Assembly (NCBI RefSeq): GCF_000711875.1
Contig: NZ_JONM01000003.1
Location: forward strand, 1-64,000
Direction of reading: 5' to 3'
From: Andreprevotia chitinilytica DSM 18519
GTDB lineage: Bacteria; Pseudomonadota; Gammaproteobacteria; Burkholderiales; Chitinibacteraceae
Length of the DNA: 64,000 nucleotides
Shown here: in pieces, positions 17,404 through 27,386 of the stretch
Position numbering within the stretch: the stretch's first letter is position 1
Layout of the letters: the number at the start of each line of letters is the position of its first letter
Program-made: the position numbers and the translations under genes
Notes under the pieces: model-generated
What the model saw: only the letters and a program-made list of their open reading frames with translations
Databases searched by the model: none
What the model was told of the DNA's origin: nothing

Positions 17404-20118
17404 ATGAGTGAACTGAATGTCAGTCGATTCGCGGCCGAGCTGAAAATGCCGCCGCAAGAGCTGCTGGAGCAGCTACACGCCGCTGGCGTGGCAAAACATA
17501 CTGAAACCGATCTGGTCACCGCTGACGATAAGGCACGGTTGCTGGATCACTTGAAACAAAAGCACGGCGCGGCTGGCGACAAGCCAAAGATCACGCTGAC
17601 CCGCAAGCAGACGACCGAAATCAAGAAGACCGATTCGACTGGCAAGGCCAAGACGATTCACGTGGAAACACGCAAGAAGCGTGTTCTGCCGTCGGAAGCG
17701 CCGGCCGTTGCTGCGCCGCGCATTGACGTAGCGCCAGTTCCGGCGCCTGCATTGAGCGAAGCCGAACGTGTTGCGCGTGAAGCGGAAGCGCAACGCCAGG
17801 CGGCATTGCGTGAGCGTCAAGCTGCTGAGATGCGTGCCAAGCAAGAACGTGGTCACAAGGAAGACGCGGCTGAAGCTGAGCAGGAAACGATCGCCGCGCC
17901 AGTGGCCGAAGCGATCGTTGTCGCTGAGCCAGTCGTTGCGCCGACGCCGGCCGTAGCGGCCCCGGCCCCGGTTGCCGCACCGGTCGCGGCTCCGGCCCCG
18001 ACGCCGGTTCGCACCCCGGCTCCGACCGCGTCGCCAGTGCCCTCCGTGGCGGGTGATCGTCCGCGTATCGGTATGCGTGTTGAATTGCGCAAGCCGAAAG
18101 ACACGCCGTTGCGCGCACCGGAACCTGCCAAAGCAGAGCCGGCTGCGGTTGCTGCACCTGCTGCTGCGCCGAAGGCTGGCGACAAGAAGAAAGAGCCGGA
18201 AAAACGCAGCTGGGATGATGGTCGCGGCAAGAAGGGCGGCGCGGGCATCAAGACCCGTGGTGGCGATTCGACTGGCGGCTGGAAATCCAAGAAGGGCGGC
18301 GGCAAGCACAACAAGAGCCAGGATAGCGACAACGTCCACGGCTTCCAGGCCCCGACCGAGCCAATCGTCCATACCGTGGATGTGCCGGAAACCATCAGCG
18401 TGGCCGATCTCGCCCACAAGATGGCGGTGAAGGGCGTTGAGGTCGTCAAGGCGTTGATGAAGATGGGCATGATGGTGACCATCAACCAGGTGCTGGATCA
18501 GGAAACCGCGATGATCGTCGTGGAAGAAATGGGCCACACCCCGGTTGCTGCCAAGCTCGATGATCCGGATACCTATCTGGTTGACGAAGCCAAGGGCGAG
18601 CACGAGCAAATCTCGCGTGCGCCGGTCGTGACCGTCATGGGTCACGTTGACCACGGTAAGACGTCGCTGCTGGATTACATCCGTCGCGCCAAGGTTGCAG
18701 CGGGCGAAGCTGGCGGCATTACCCAGCACATCGGTGCGTACCACGTCGAAACGGACAAGGGCATCATCACCTTCCTCGATACCCCGGGCCACGAGGCGTT
18801 TACCGCCATGCGTGCTCGCGGTGCCAGCGCGACCGATATCGTCGTACTGGTGGTGGCGGCCGACGATGGCGTGATGCCGCAAACGATCGAAGCGATCCAC
18901 CACGCGAAAGCGGCTGGTGTGCCGATCGTCGTTGCGGTCAACAAGATCGATAAGCAAGGTGCAAACCCCGAGCGTATCCGCCAGGAACTGGTGGCCCAGG
19001 AAGTCGTGCCGGAAGATTGGGGTGGCGATACCCAGTTCGTCGAAGTGTCTGCCAAGCAAGGCACCAACATCGACGGCCTGCTCGACGCGATCCTGTTGCA
19101 AGCCGAAGTGCTGGAACTGACCGCAGCGGTGGATACCCCCGCCAAGGGCATCATCATCGAAGCCCGTCTGGACAAGGGCCGTGGTGCTGTCGCATCGATG
19201 CTGGTGCAGTCCGGCACGTTGCGTAAGGGCGATGTTGTACTCGCCGGCAGCGTGTACGGTCGTGTTCGCGCCATGCTGGATGAGAACGGCAAGCAGATCA
19301 ACGAAGCGGGTCCGTCGATTCCGGTCGAGATTCTCGGCCTGTCAGAAGTGCCGGCCGCCGGTGCCGATGCGATGGTGCTGGGCGACGAGAAGAAGGCGCG
19401 TGAAATCGCCTTGTTCCGTCAGGGCAAGTTCCGTGACGTGAAGTTCGCCAAGCAACAAGCTGCCAAGCTCGAAAACATGTTCGCGCAGATGGCCGAAGGC
19501 GAAGTGCAAAACTTGCCGATCGTCATCAAGAGCGATGTGCAAGGTTCGCTCGAAGCCTTGTCCGGCAGTTTGCAGAAGCTGTCGACCGACGAAGTTCGCG
19601 TGCAGATCCTGCACTCGGGCGTGGGCGGCATCAGCGAATCGGATATCAACCTCGCGCTGGCTTCCAAGGCGGTCGTGGTCGGCTTCAACGTGCGTGCCGA
19701 TGCGGCTGCGCGCAAGCTGGCTGAAGGCGAAGGCGTCGACATCCGTTACTACAACATCATTTATGACGTTGTAGATGACGTGAAGGCCGCCCTGACCGGC
19801 ATGCTGGCCCCGGAGAAGAAAGAACAGATCATCGGTCTGGTTGAAATTCGTCAGGTGTTCGTGGTGTCCAAGGTTGGCTCGATTGCTGGGTGCTACGTGC
19901 TCGACGGTACGGTCAAGCGTGGTGCTGGCGTCCGCCTGCTGCGCAACAACGTCGTTGTGCACCAGGGCGAACTGGAAACGCTCAAGCGCTTCAAGGATGA
20001 CGTCAAGGAAGTCAAGGCAGGCTACGAATGCGGCCTGCAGATCAAGAACTACAACGACATCCAGGAAGGCGACCAACTCGAGATCTTCGAGATCATCGAA
20101 GTGGCGCGTACGCTGTGA
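17404..20118 (+). CDS. infB: Translation initiation factor IF-2
   Basis: The 904-residue GTPase positions fMet-tRNA on the 30S subunit. It starts at ATG 17404 (after GGGAGA) with an IF2 N-terminal domain ([20 protein letters not shown]). This is followed by a low-complexity Ala/Pro/Lys/Glu-rich linker, a second IF2_N-like segment near residue 330, the G1 motif GHVDHGKT at 413-420, DTPGHEAF as G3 and NKIDK as G4. C-terminal domains II-IV include [14 protein letters not shown]. The length fits betaproteobacterial IF-2. An intrinsic terminator follows about 55 bases downstream. Confidence 0.97.
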   Translation: MSELNVSRFAAELKMPPQELLEQLHAAGVAKHTETDLVTADDKARLLDHLKQKHGAAGDKPKITLTRKQTTEIKKTDSTGKAKTIHVETRKKRVLPSEAPAVAAPRIDVAPVPAPALSEAERVAREAEAQRQAALRERQAAEMRAKQERGHKEDAAEAEQETIAAPVAEAIVVAEPVVAPTPAVAAPAPVAAPVAAPAPTPVRTPAPTASPVPSVAGDRPRIGMRVELRKPKDTPLRAPEPAKAEPAAVAAPAAAPKAGDKKKEPEKRSWDDGRGKKGGAGIKTRGGDSTGGWKSKKGGGKHNKSQDSDNVHGFQAPTEPIVHTVDVPETISVADLAHKMAVKGVEVVKALMKMGMMVTINQVLDQETAMIVVEEMGHTPVAAKLDDPDTYLVDEAKGEHEQISRAPVVTVMGHVDHGKTSLLDYIRRAKVAAGEAGGITQHIGAYHVETDKGIITFLDTPGHEAFTAMRARGASATDIVVLVVAADDGVMPQTIEAIHHAKAAGVPIVVAVNKIDKQGANPERIRQELVAQEVVPEDWGGDTQFVEVSAKQGTNIDGLLDAILLQAEVLELTAAVDTPAKGIIIEARLDKGRGAVASMLVQSGTLRKGDVVLAGSVYGRVRAMLDENGKQINEAGPSIPVEILGLSEVPAAGADAMVLGDEKKAREIALFRQGKFRDVKFAKQQAAKLENMFAQMAEGEVQNLPIVIKSDVQGSLEALSGSLQKLSTDEVRVQILHSGVGGISESDINLALASKAVVVGFNVRADAAARKLAEGEGVDIRYYNIIYDVVDDVKAALTGMLAPEKKEQIIGLVEIRQVFVVSKVGSIAGCYVLDGTVKRGAGVRLLRNNVVVHQGELETLKRFKDDVKEVKAGYECGLQIKNYNDIQEGDQLEIFEIIEVARTL

Positions 20119-20122
20119 TGCG

Positions 20123-20297
20123 GTGAGGAGAGAGGTGTGAGGGGTTAGGGATAAAACCCACACCTCTGCACCGGCGCAAGGGGTGGATACTCCTTGCGCT
20201 TTTTGCTTTTAACGGGGCTCATCTGGCTCCGCACCGATTGATTAAAAACTGGCCGTGAGCGGGTTTTATACCTTGCCCCTCACGCCTCACCCCTAAC
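20123..20297. repeat. Pair of inverted 37-base repeats flanking the infB terminator
   Basis: The segments 20123-20159 (plus, ending GATAAAACCC) and 20261-20297 (minus, ending GTATAAAACCC) are diverged copies of one GTGAGG/GTGAGGGG-rich sequence in opposite orientation. They flank the terminator at 20174-20210. The left copy also pairs locally (AGAGGTGTG with CACACCTCT). GTGAGGGG-type repeats occur between genes in many proteobacteria. There is no coding content in 20119-20307. Confidence 0.55.
20174..20210 (+). terminator. Rho-independent terminator after infB
   Basis: GCGCAAGG (20174-20181) and CCTTGCGC (20192-20199) are exact arms with a ten-base loop, followed by CTTTTTGCTTTT. It separates infB from rbfA, which are often in one operon, so rbfA-truB may depend on readthrough or a local promoter. 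Confidence 0.8.
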
Positions 20298-20307
20298 GGC
20301 GACCGCC

Positions 20308-20703
20308 ATGGCTAAAAATTTCACTCGTTCCGACCGTATCGCGCAGCAATTGCAGCGCGACGTGGCTGAACTGATCCGCGCCGAGCTGGATCATCCCAAG
20401 GCATCGCTGATTACGATCACCGATGTCGAGGTCACACGCGATTACTCGCACGCGAAGATTTTCTACACCTTCCTTGGCACCGCCGAGGATGCCCAGGCGA
20501 TTGCCGCCAAGCTCGAGAACGCCAAAGGCTTCCTGCGCAGCGAGCTGTCGCGCGGTTTCAAGCTGTTCAAGATGCCGGAACTGCACTTCGTCTACGATCA
20601 TTCGATCGAGAACGGCATGCATCTGGATAGCCTGATCCAACAGGCAGTCAGCACCAAGGCCCTTGATGATGAAGAGGGTGATGTCAAAGAGGGCGACGCC
20701 TGA
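20308..20703 (+). CDS. rbfA: 30S ribosome-binding factor RbfA
   Basis: The 131-residue KH-fold protein binds the 30S subunit during late 16S processing and cold adaptation. Family segments are RIAQQLQRDVAELIRAEL, ITITDVEVTRDYSHAKIFYT, NAKGFLRSELSRGFKLFKMP and PELHFVYDHSIENGMHLDSL, followed by an acidic tail. Its TGA overlaps the truB ATG by one base (TGATG). The ribosome binding site is weak. Confidence 0.95.
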   Translation: MAKNFTRSDRIAQQLQRDVAELIRAELDHPKASLITITDVEVTRDYSHAKIFYTFLGTAEDAQAIAAKLENAKGFLRSELSRGFKLFKMPELHFVYDHSIENGMHLDSLIQQAVSTKALDDEEGDVKEGDA

Positions 20704-21647
20704 TGGCGAAGCGCAAGATCGACGGCGTCATGCTGCTCGACAAGCCGTTCGGTATTTCCAGCAACAATGCATTGCAAAAGGCGCGCTGGCTGTTAAGCGC
20801 TGAAAAGGCTGGCCATACCGGCGTGCTCGATCCCTTTGCGACCGGTTTGCTGCCGTTGTGCTTTGGCGAGGCGACCAAGTTCTCGCAACGCATGCTCGAT
20901 GCCGACAAAGGCTATCGGGCAACGATCCGCTTCGGCGAGGTATCGACGACACTCGATGGTGAAGGTGAAATCACCAAGAGCGGCGAGATCGATTTCGACG
21001 AAGCCAAGCTGCGCACCGTGCTTGCATCCTTTCTCGGCGAATACGAGCAGATGCCGCCCATGCATTCGGCGCTCAAGTTCCAGGGTAAGGCGCTGTATGA
21101 ATATGCGCGCAAAGGCGTCGAGATCGAGCGCCAAGCGCGGCAGATCACCTTTTACGAGCTTGAGCTGATCAGCTTTGATGGCATCACCTTGGTGCTGGAT
21201 GTGTTGTGTTCCAAGGGGACGTATATCCGCGTGCTGGCCGAAGACCTGGGCAAGGCTTTGGGCTGTGGTGCTTATCTTGCCGGCCTGATTCGCACCCGCA
21301 CCGCAGGCTTCCGGCTTGAGGATGCGGTGCCGCTGGATCAGCTCAACGAGATGGCGCTTGAAGATCGCGAGGCAGCGCTGTTGCCGGTGGATAGTCTGGT
21401 GAGCGATATGCCGGAATTGGCGCTCGATGCAGGGCAGACCGATCTTATTCTGCACGGCATGCCCATTGCATCCGTTGCTCACGCTAACGCCGACGGGCTG
21501 AATGTGCCGACGGCCGGCAGCTTCCGCCTTTACGGCATGCTGGGAAATGAGGATAATGCGCGGTTCATCGGTTTGGGCGAAGTGGCATCCGATGGTGTGC
21601 TGCGGCCCAAACGACTGCTGGCTCACTTTGCCGGTTTTGCTGGATAA
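20703..21647 (+). CDS. truB: tRNA pseudouridine-55 synthase
   Basis: The 314-residue enzyme makes pseudouridine at position 55 of the tRNA T-loop. The catalytic Asp43 is in [30 protein letters not shown] starts the fold, and [20 protein letters not shown] and [18 protein letters not shown] are further family segments. The C-terminal region (residues about 255-314) resembles the PUA-like extension of TruB. It is translationally coupled to rbfA. Confidence 0.95.
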   Translation: MAKRKIDGVMLLDKPFGISSNNALQKARWLLSAEKAGHTGVLDPFATGLLPLCFGEATKFSQRMLDADKGYRATIRFGEVSTTLDGEGEITKSGEIDFDEAKLRTVLASFLGEYEQMPPMHSALKFQGKALYEYARKGVEIERQARQITFYELELISFDGITLVLDVLCSKGTYIRVLAEDLGKALGCGAYLAGLIRTRTAGFRLEDAVPLDQLNEMALEDREAALLPVDSLVSDMPELALDAGQTDLILHGMPIASVAHANADGLNVPTAGSFRLYGMLGNEDNARFIGLGEVASDGVLRPKRLLAHFAGFAG

Positions 21648-21704
21648 GCAAACAGGTAAGTGGGGCGGTGAAGGGAGCAGATGCCGGTTCAGGCTGGCAT
21701 GTGC

Positions 21705-21766
21705 TTGACGAGCTCCTGTATGCAATACAGGTCAGGCTCATAAATCATCAATTTGGAGTATTACAA
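21705..21766 (+). promoter_or_regulatory. Structured rpsO leader
   Basis: CCTGTAT (21715-21721) pairs with ATACAGG (21725-21731) around GCA. An outer GAGC/GCTC (21710-21713 with 21736-21739) extends the stem. It lies about 27 bases before the rpsO ATG, where S15 represses its own mRNA in other bacteria. A TTGACG at 21705 is a possible -35 without a convincing -10. Confidence 0.35.
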
Positions 21767-22036
21767 ATGGCTGTTACCGTTGACCAGAAAGCTGGCATCG
21801 TCAAAACCTACCAACGCGCTGAAGGCGATACCGGTTCCCCGGAAGTGCAAGTTGCACTGCTGACCGCTCGCATCAACGATCTGACCCCGCACTTCAAGGC
21901 AAATCAGAAAGACCACCACTCCCGTCGTGGCCTGCTGAAGATGGTTTCCCGCCGTCGCCGCCTGCTGGATTACCTCAAGCGCACCAACGCTGACAGCTAC
22001 CGCGATCTGATCGCCAAGCTGGGCCTGCGCAAGTAA
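21767..22036 (+). CDS. rpsO: 30S ribosomal protein S15
   Basis: The 89-residue primary 16S rRNA-binding protein has the usual length and segments: [56 protein letters not shown] and [20 protein letters not shown]. The ATG at 21767 follows TTGGAG. The order truB-rpsO-pnp is conserved in proteobacteria. A strong terminator follows, so pnp is partly uncoupled. Confidence 0.97.
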   Translation: MAVTVDQKAGIVKTYQRAEGDTGSPEVQVALLTARINDLTPHFKANQKDHHSRRGLLKMVSRRRRLLDYLKRTNADSYRDLIAKLGLRK

Positions 22037-22045
22037 GGCAGCAAC

Positions 22046-22080
22046 AAAAAGTCGCAGTCACCGTACTGCGACTTTTTTGT
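22046..22080 (+). terminator. Rho-independent terminator after rpsO
   Basis: AAAAAGTCGCAGT and ACTGCGACTTTTTT arms enclose CACCGT, with a run of T residues ending at 22079. Confidence 0.9.
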
Positions 22081-22132
22081 TTTTGGCTGCCGTAACGCAG
22101 CTACCGCTCCAGAAGTGACCGATTTGCAATCC

Positions 22133-22187
22133 CCGGCCGATGCCCAAACAGGCTTCGGCGGCATGGCCGGGTTGTTGTGCCGAAGCC
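22133..22187 (+). promoter_or_regulatory. pnp leader with two overlapping hairpins
   Basis: CCGGCCGATGCC (22133-22144) pairs with GGCATGGCCGG (22160-22170) with one bulged base. GGCTTCGGC (22151-22159) pairs exactly with GCCGAAGCC (22179-22187). The two are interleaved, so they are alternatives or a pseudoknot. In E. coli the pnp leader hairpin is cut by RNase III and mediates autocontrol (known). The equivalent role here is inferred. Confidence 0.4.
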
Positions 22188-22266
22188 GGCGACGTGGCCG
22201 CGTCGTACTGAATAGCTCCTATCCATTCGCGTTCCTGGCACAGGACGCACGCAAAGGAAAATCCCA

Positions 22267-24417
22267 GTGTTCAACAAAATCTCGAAATCGTTCCAGTTCG
22301 GCAAACATACCGTCACGCTGGAAACGGGCGAAATCGCCCGTCAGGCCTCCGGTGCCGTTCTGGTGTCGATGGACGACACCGTCGTGCTCGTCACCGTCGT
22401 TGCCGCCAAGGGCGTCAAGCCGGGCCAGGATTTCTTCCCGCTCACCGTTGATTACCAAGAGCGGACCTACGCTGCCGGCAAGATCCCCGGTGGTTTCTTC
22501 AAGCGCGAAGGCCGTCCGTCCGAGAAGGAAATTCTCACCAGCCGCCTGATCGATCGTCCGATCCGCCCGCTGTTCCCGGAAGGCTTCTTCAACGAAATCC
22601 AGATCATCGCGACTGTCGTCAGCCTTGATCCGCAAATCGATTCCGATATTCCGGCCATGATCGGCGCCTCTGCCGCATTGTCGATTGCTGGCGTGCCGTT
22701 CTCCGGCCCGATCGGCGCTGCCCGCGTTGGTTACGCCAACGGCCAATACCTGCTGAACCCGACCAAGGATGAGCTGAAGACCAGCCAACTGGATCTGGTC
22801 GTTGCCGGTACCGAACAAGCCGTGCTGATGGTTGAATCCGAAGCGCAAGAACTGTCGGAAGAAGTGATGCTGGGCGCCGTGGTGTTTGGTCACGACGAAA
22901 TGCAGAAGGTCATCAAGGCGATCAACGAACTTGCCGACGAAGTGAATCCGGAACTGTTCGACTGGTCCGAGCCGACCCGTGACGAAGCGCTCGAAGCGCA
23001 AATCGCTGCCGTTGCCGGTGAAGACATCGCCCAAGCATTCCGTATCGCGCAAAAGCAGGCTCGTACCGTCAAGCTCAATGACGCTTGGAGCAAGGTCAAG
23101 ACCGCGCTGATTACCGAAGAAACCGATACGCTGACCGCCAACAAGATCCGCGGCATCTTCCATGACATGGAAGCCAAGATCGTCCGTAACCAGATTCTGG
23201 ACGGTTTCCCGCGTATCGATGGTCGTGACACCCGCACCGTGCGTCCGATTACGGTTCGCACCGGCGTGCTGCCGCGCACCCACGGCTCGGCGCTGTTCAC
23301 CCGTGGTGAAACGCAAGGTCTGGTGGTTGCCACCCTCGGCACCAAGCTCGACGAGCAAAAGATCGATGCGCTGGCCGGCGAATACACCGACCGCTTCATG
23401 CTGCACTACAACTTCCCGCCGTATTCCACCGGTGAAACCGGTCGCGTTGGTACGCCGAAGCGCCGCGAAATCGGTCACGGTCGACTGGCCAAGCGTGCAC
23501 TGATTGCCGTGCTGCCGACACCGGAAGACTTCGCATATTCGATGCGTGTCGTGTCTGAAATCACTGAATCGAATGGCTCCAGCTCGATGGCTTCCGTCTG
23601 CGGCGGCTGCCTGGCGCTGATGGATGCTGGCGTGCCGCTGAAAAAGCACGTGGCTGGTATCGCCATGGGCCTGATCAAGGAAGGCAACCGTTTCGCGGTG
23701 CTGACCGACATCCTGGGCGACGAAGATCACCTCGGCGACATGGACTTCAAGGTTGCAGGCACCGACTCCGGCGTGACTGCGCTGCAGATGGATATCAAGA
23801 TCAACGGCATCACCAAGGAAATCATGAAGGTGGCGCTGGATCAGGCCAAGTCTGGCCGTCTGCATATCCTTGACATCATGAAGGGCGCTGTTGGTGGCGC
23901 ACGTGAAGAAGTCAGCGCCCACGCGCCGCGCCTCTACACGATGAAGATCAACCCGGAAAAGATTCGTGACGTGATCGGCAAGGGCGGTTCGGTGATTCGC
24001 GCACTGACCGAAGAAACCGGTACGCAGATCGATATCCAGGAAGATGGCACCATCACCATCGCTTCGGTGTCCTCCGAAGGTGCCGATGAAGCCAAGCGTC
24101 GTATCTCCGAGATCACTGCCGAAGTCGAAATCGGCAAGATCTACGAAGGTCCGGTTGTGAAGATTCTCGACAACAACGTTGGCGCGATCGTCTCGATCAT
24201 GCCGGGCCGTGATGGCTTGGTGCACATCAGCCAGATCGCCAACGAGCGCATCAAGAACGTGAGCGACTACCTGAAAGAAGGTCAGGTCGTGCGCGTGAAG
24301 GCGTTGGAGCAAGACGAGAAGGGCCGTGTGCGATTGTCGATCAAGGCTGTGCTGAACGACGAAGCAGCGGTTGCGGCTCCGGTTGCTGAAGCTGCGCCGG
24401 TGACCGACGCACAGTAA
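22267..24417 (+). CDS. pnp: Polynucleotide phosphorylase
   Basis: The 716-residue enzyme degrades RNA 3'-to-5' with phosphate and works in the degradosome. It starts with GTG 22267 after AAAGGAAA. Two RNase PH domains are visible, the first with [20 protein letters not shown] and the second with [16 protein letters not shown] and [10 protein letters not shown]. They are followed by a KH domain ([16 protein letters not shown]), an S1 domain ([20 protein letters not shown]) and a short Ala/Val-rich tail. The length is normal for the family. Confidence 0.97.
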   Translation: MFNKISKSFQFGKHTVTLETGEIARQASGAVLVSMDDTVVLVTVVAAKGVKPGQDFFPLTVDYQERTYAAGKIPGGFFKREGRPSEKEILTSRLIDRPIRPLFPEGFFNEIQIIATVVSLDPQIDSDIPAMIGASAALSIAGVPFSGPIGAARVGYANGQYLLNPTKDELKTSQLDLVVAGTEQAVLMVESEAQELSEEVMLGAVVFGHDEMQKVIKAINELADEVNPELFDWSEPTRDEALEAQIAAVAGEDIAQAFRIAQKQARTVKLNDAWSKVKTALITEETDTLTANKIRGIFHDMEAKIVRNQILDGFPRIDGRDTRTVRPITVRTGVLPRTHGSALFTRGETQGLVVATLGTKLDEQKIDALAGEYTDRFMLHYNFPPYSTGETGRVGTPKRREIGHGRLAKRALIAVLPTPEDFAYSMRVVSEITESNGSSSMASVCGGCLALMDAGVPLKKHVAGIAMGLIKEGNRFAVLTDILGDEDHLGDMDFKVAGTDSGVTALQMDIKINGITKEIMKVALDQAKSGRLHILDIMKGAVGGAREEVSAHAPRLYTMKINPEKIRDVIGKGGSVIRALTEETGTQIDIQEDGTITIASVSSEGADEAKRRISEITAEVEIGKIYEGPVVKILDNNVGAIVSIMPGRDGLVHISQIANERIKNVSDYLKEGQVVRVKALEQDEKGRVRLSIKAVLNDEAAVAAPVAEAAPVTDAQ

Positions 24418-24476
24418 AAGTAGTCGTGGCCGGGGTATCAGCCTCGGCCAGTTCTGGTGTTTTGTGGAATCAGAAC

Positions 24477-24510
24477 AACAAAAAGGGAGCCAATTGGCTC
24501 CCTTTTTGTT
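24477..24510. terminator. Bidirectional terminator between pnp and the phasin gene
   Basis: This is a perfect 34-bp palindrome: AACAAAAAGGGAGCCAA followed by its exact complement. Each strand has a GC stem followed by a T-run, so it serves both convergent genes. Confidence 0.92.
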
Positions 24511-24529
24511 TGCGGCAGACTACTGAAGC

Positions 24530-25099
24530 TTAGGCGGCAGCAGCGCTTTTCTTGGCGGCGGCTTTCACGGCATCGGTCGTTGCAGTCGTAGCAGCCTTCA
24601 CCGAAGCATCGGCGAAGTCGGCAACTTGCTTGGCAGCCTTGGTCAGGCTGTCAACGGCAGCAGCGGTAGCTTGTACGGTGGACTTGACTGCAGCGACGGC
24701 AACATCAGTGCCAGCCGGAGCGGATTTCACAAAGCGGTCGAGGCCTGCAACCACGCTTTTGTTGAAGGAGGTGATGCCTTCTTCGAACAATTGCGACAGT
24801 TCGGCTTGAGCTTGCGAAGTGATTTCGTACACGTGGCGGGAGTAGATGCTGCCTTGGTCGACGGCGGCTTCAGCCAGTTTTTGGCGCAGGGCCAGTGCTT
24901 CTTGAACGTCCTTCACGCCAGCCAGGGCCTTGGTGGTCTTGGCGTTTTCTTCGAGCACGGTCTTGGCGGTTTCGAGTTGCAGTTTCACCAGGCGCTCGGT
25001 GGAATCGAGGCCGATGCGGGCGAAACGCAGAGCAGTTTCGACGTTTTCGGTGGCGAAATCGGCGAATTGTTGTTGGGCTTGTTGCTGGATTTGCGACAT
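24530..25099 (-). CDS. phaP: Phasin (PHA granule-associated protein)
   Basis: The 189-residue helical protein has phasin-family features: an N-terminal QQQAQQQFADFATENVET, an amphipathic SLTKAAKQVADFADASVKAA region, no signal peptide, and an Ala/Lys-rich tail (AAAKKSAAAA). Phasins coat polyhydroxyalkanoate granules and limit their size. The start at 25099 follows AGGAGAA. It is divergent from phaR, whose product usually represses phasin genes until granules titrate it. No PHA synthase gene is in the window, so PHA production is inferred from these two genes. Confidence 0.88.
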   Translation of the reverse strand: MSQIQQQAQQQFADFATENVETALRFARIGLDSTERLVKLQLETAKTVLEENAKTTKALAGVKDVQEALALRQKLAEAAVDQGSIYSRHVYEITSQAQAELSQLFEEGITSFNKSVVAGLDRFVKSAPAGTDVAVAAVKSTVQATAAAVDSLTKAAKQVADFADASVKAATTATTDAVKAAAKKSAAAA

Positions 25100-25170
25100 G
25101 ACGGTTCTCCTGATCGATGGGTGGGCTCGGCGGTGGAACTACCGATGTTGCTTTGCACAATTACCAGCCC

Positions 25171-25199
25171 ATTGTGGAAACCCCCGATCCTTTCGTCAA
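25171..25199 (-). promoter_or_regulatory. Sigma-70-type promoter of the phasin gene
   Basis: On the minus strand, TTGACG (25199-25194) is followed after 17 bases by CACAAT (25176-25171). The predicted start near 25164 gives a leader of about 65 bases. Confidence 0.55.
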
Positions 25200-25207
25200 G
25201 CTTTTTT

Positions 25208-25238
25208 TGTTGCGTCGCAGCATGTGCTGTTGCGTCGC
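25208..25238. promoter_or_regulatory. Two 11-base direct repeats 20 bases apart, candidate PhaR site
   Basis: TGTTGCGTCGC occurs at 25208-25218 and again at 25228-25238, a spacing of two helical turns. It lies between the phasin promoter and phaR. PhaR is known to bind TGC-rich sites near phasin promoters and its own gene. The match to its consensus was judged by eye only. Confidence 0.4.
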
Positions 25239-25293
25239 CGACGAACGGCGGTTATCGTGCACAGGTTACCAATGCACCATGAAGGTCGAGGGC

Positions 25294-25959
25294 ATGAGCG
25301 CCGAGAAACGCGTTATCAAGAAATATCCGAATCGTCGGCTCTATGACACTGCCACGTCCTGTTACATCACGCTGGCCGATGTGAAGCAGCTGGTGCTCGA
25401 TAATGTTGACCTGCAGGTGGCCGACGCCAAGACCGGCGATGACATTACCCGCAGCGTGCTCTTGCAAATCATCCTGGAAGAAGAAGCGGCCGGCATGCCG
25501 TTGTTTTCCTACGATGTGCTCACGCAGATCATCCGTTTCTACGGCAATGCGATGCAGGGGCTGATGGGCAATTATCTGGAAAAGAACCTGCAGCTGTTCG
25601 GCGAAATGCAGCACCGCCTGCAGGATCAAGCCAATTCCGCCATGAATAGCGACAACCCGATGCTGGGCAACAGCAATCTGTGGGGCGAATTCATGAAGTT
25701 TCAGGGCCCGGCGCTGCAGAGCATGATGGGCAATTACCTGGAAAGCAGCACCAACCTGTTTGTCGATATGCAGCAACAGCTGCAAGATCGTGCCAAGCAC
25801 CTGTTTACCGGTTTCGGCATGCCGGGCTATGTGAAACCGACTGATCCGCAGCCAGGTGACCCGCAGCCCTCCACACCGCCAAAGAGCACGGCAGCGCCAG
25901 AGAAAGCCGCTGAACCGGCCCCGACAAAACCGACCTCGCGTCGCAAGTCTGCCGGTTAA
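25294..25959 (+). CDS. phaR: Polyhydroxyalkanoate synthesis repressor PhaR
   Basis: The 221-residue regulator has the conserved N-terminal DNA-binding segment RVIKKYPNRRLYDTATSCYI, then LADVKQLVLDNVDLQVADAK, DITRSVLLQIILEEEAAGMP and two PHB-accumulation-type repeats (IIRFYGNAMQGLMGNYLEKN and LQSMMGNYLESSTNLFVDMQ). It ends in a Pro/Ala/Lys-rich tail. It represses phasin genes and binds PHA granules. Start ATG 25294 (MSAEKRVIKK) fits the family; ATG 25279 is also possible. The frame is open further upstream, but that part is not family-like. Confidence 0.92.
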   Translation: MSAEKRVIKKYPNRRLYDTATSCYITLADVKQLVLDNVDLQVADAKTGDDITRSVLLQIILEEEAAGMPLFSYDVLTQIIRFYGNAMQGLMGNYLEKNLQLFGEMQHRLQDQANSAMNSDNPMLGNSNLWGEFMKFQGPALQSMMGNYLESSTNLFVDMQQQLQDRAKHLFTGFGMPGYVKPTDPQPGDPQPSTPPKSTAAPEKAAEPAPTKPTSRRKSAG

Positions 25960-26005
25960 CCCTATTCAGCGCTAAGCCATTGAATTAAAATTGCAAGCAG
26001 TCCCC

Positions 26006-26041
26006 GCGGGCATGTCATTGAGACATGCCCGCGTCGTTTTT
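26006..26041 (+). terminator. Rho-independent terminator after phaR
   Basis: GCGGGCATGTC and GACATGCCCGC are exact 11-bp arms around ATTGA, followed by GTCGTTTTT. It ends about 14 bases before the rimO start. Confidence 0.85.
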
Positions 26042-26054
26042 GGAGAACGTTTGC

Positions 26055-27386
26055 ATGTCTGTTTCAAAAGTTGCCGCCCCAAAGGTGGGGTTCGTTTCGC
26101 TTGGTTGTCCAAAAGCTTTGGTGGATAGCGAACAAATCATCACCCAGCTGCGCGCCGAGGGGTACGACATTTCGCCGTCCTACGACGATGCCGATCTGGT
26201 CGTCGTCAACACCTGTGGCTTTATCGACTCCGCCGTGCAGGAGTCGCTGGATGCCATTGGCGAGGCATTGGCCGAGAATGGCAAGGTCATCGTCACAGGC
26301 TGTCTGGGCGCCAAGGAAGACGGCAACCTGATCCGCCAAGCGCATCCCAAGGTGCTGGCGGTGACTGGCGCGCATGCCAAGGACGAGGTGATGGTCCACG
26401 TTCATGCCGCACTGCCCAAGCCGCATGACCCCTTCATCGATCTGGTGCCGCCAGCCGGTGTCAAGCTCACCCCCAAGCACTACGCCTATCTGAAGATTTC
26501 CGAAGGCTGTAATCACCGCTGTACCTTCTGCATCATCCCGAGCATGCGTGGCGATCTGGTCAGCCGGCCGATCCACGATGTGCTGCGCGAAGCCGAGAAC
26601 CTGGCGAAGTCTGGTGTGAAAGAGCTGTTGATCATTTCGCAAGACACCTCTGCCTATGGTGTTGACGTGAAATACAAGACCGGTTTCCATAATGGCCGTC
26701 CGGTCAAGACACGCATGACCGAGCTTTGCGAAGAGCTCGGCAAGCTCGGTATCTGGGCGCGACTGCATTACGTCTACCCATATCCGCACGTCGACGAAGT
26801 CATCCCGTTGATGGCCGAAGGCAAGATCGTGCCGTACCTGGATATCCCGTTCCAGCACGCCAGCCAGCGCATTCTCAAGCTGATGAAACGGCCGGCCAAC
26901 AGTGCCAACGTGCTGGAGCGGATCAAGAAATGGCGTGAGATCTGTCCGGATCTGGTGATCCGCTCCACCTTCATCGTCGGGTTCCCGGGTGAGACCGAGG
27001 CCGAGTTCGAAGAGCTACTGGCCTTCCTCGATGAAGCGCAGCTGGACCGCGTCGGCTGTTTCACCTATTCGCCAGTCGATGGTGCAACGGCCAACGATTT
27101 GCCGGATCACGTGCCGGTAGACGTGGCCGAAGTGCGCAAGCAACGCTTCATGGAAAAGCAGGCTGAAATCAGCGCCCAGCGCTTGCTGGCCCGCATCGGC
27201 CGCGAATACACCGTGCTGGTCGATGAAATCGACGAAGAGGGCGCCGTGGCGCGTACCTACGCTGATGCGCCGGAAATCGACGGTCTGGTCTACTTCGATC
27301 CCAAGCCGGGCGTGCAGCCGGGTGATTTCGTGACCGTGCGCATCACCGATGCCGACGAGCACGACCTTTGGGCCGAGCAGGTTTGA
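26055..27386 (+). CDS. rimO: Ribosomal protein S12 methylthiotransferase RimO
   Basis: The 443-residue radical-SAM enzyme adds a methylthio group to Asp88/89 of S12. The N-terminal UPF0004 domain cluster uses Cys18, Cys54 and Cys83 ([25 protein letters not shown]). The radical-SAM cluster is Cys152-X3-Cys156-X2-Cys159 in [18 protein letters not shown]-terminal TRAM domain ([16 protein letters not shown]) completes the family architecture. ATG 26055 follows TGGAGAA. Its TGA overlaps the tcdA ATG. Confidence 0.95.
   Translation: MSVSKVAAPKVGFVSLGCPKALVDSEQIITQLRAEGYDISPSYDDADLVVVNTCGFIDSAVQESLDAIGEALAENGKVIVTGCLGAKEDGNLIRQAHPKVLAVTGAHAKDEVMVHVHAALPKPHDPFIDLVPPAGVKLTPKHYAYLKISEGCNHRCTFCIIPSMRGDLVSRPIHDVLREAENLAKSGVKELLIISQDTSAYGVDVKYKTGFHNGRPVKTRMTELCEELGKLGIWARLHYVYPYPHVDEVIPLMAEGKIVPYLDIPFQHASQRILKLMKRPANSANVLERIKKWREICPDLVIRSTFIVGFPGETEAEFEELLAFLDEAQLDRVGCFTYSPVDGATANDLPDHVPVDVAEVRKQRFMEKQAEISAQRLLARIGREYTVLVDEIDEEGAVARTYADAPEIDGLVYFDPKPGVQPGDFVTVRITDADEHDLWAEQV

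Noticed and set aside
15628..17457. Long antisense frame across nusA
   Set aside because: It is His/Val/Asp-rich shadow sequence opposite a clear NusA.
17473..19101. Long antisense frame across infB
   Set aside because: Composition reflects the Ala/Pro-rich linker of IF-2 read backwards; no family features and no ribosome binding site.
22219..24312. Long open frame (about 700 codons) antisense to pnp
   Set aside because: It mirrors the codon bias of pnp, has no recognisable motifs and no supported start. pnp on the plus strand is unambiguous.
25117..25293. N-terminal extension of phaR
   Set aside because: Open, but contains a Cys-rich stretch unlike the family and covers the phasin promoter and candidate operator.
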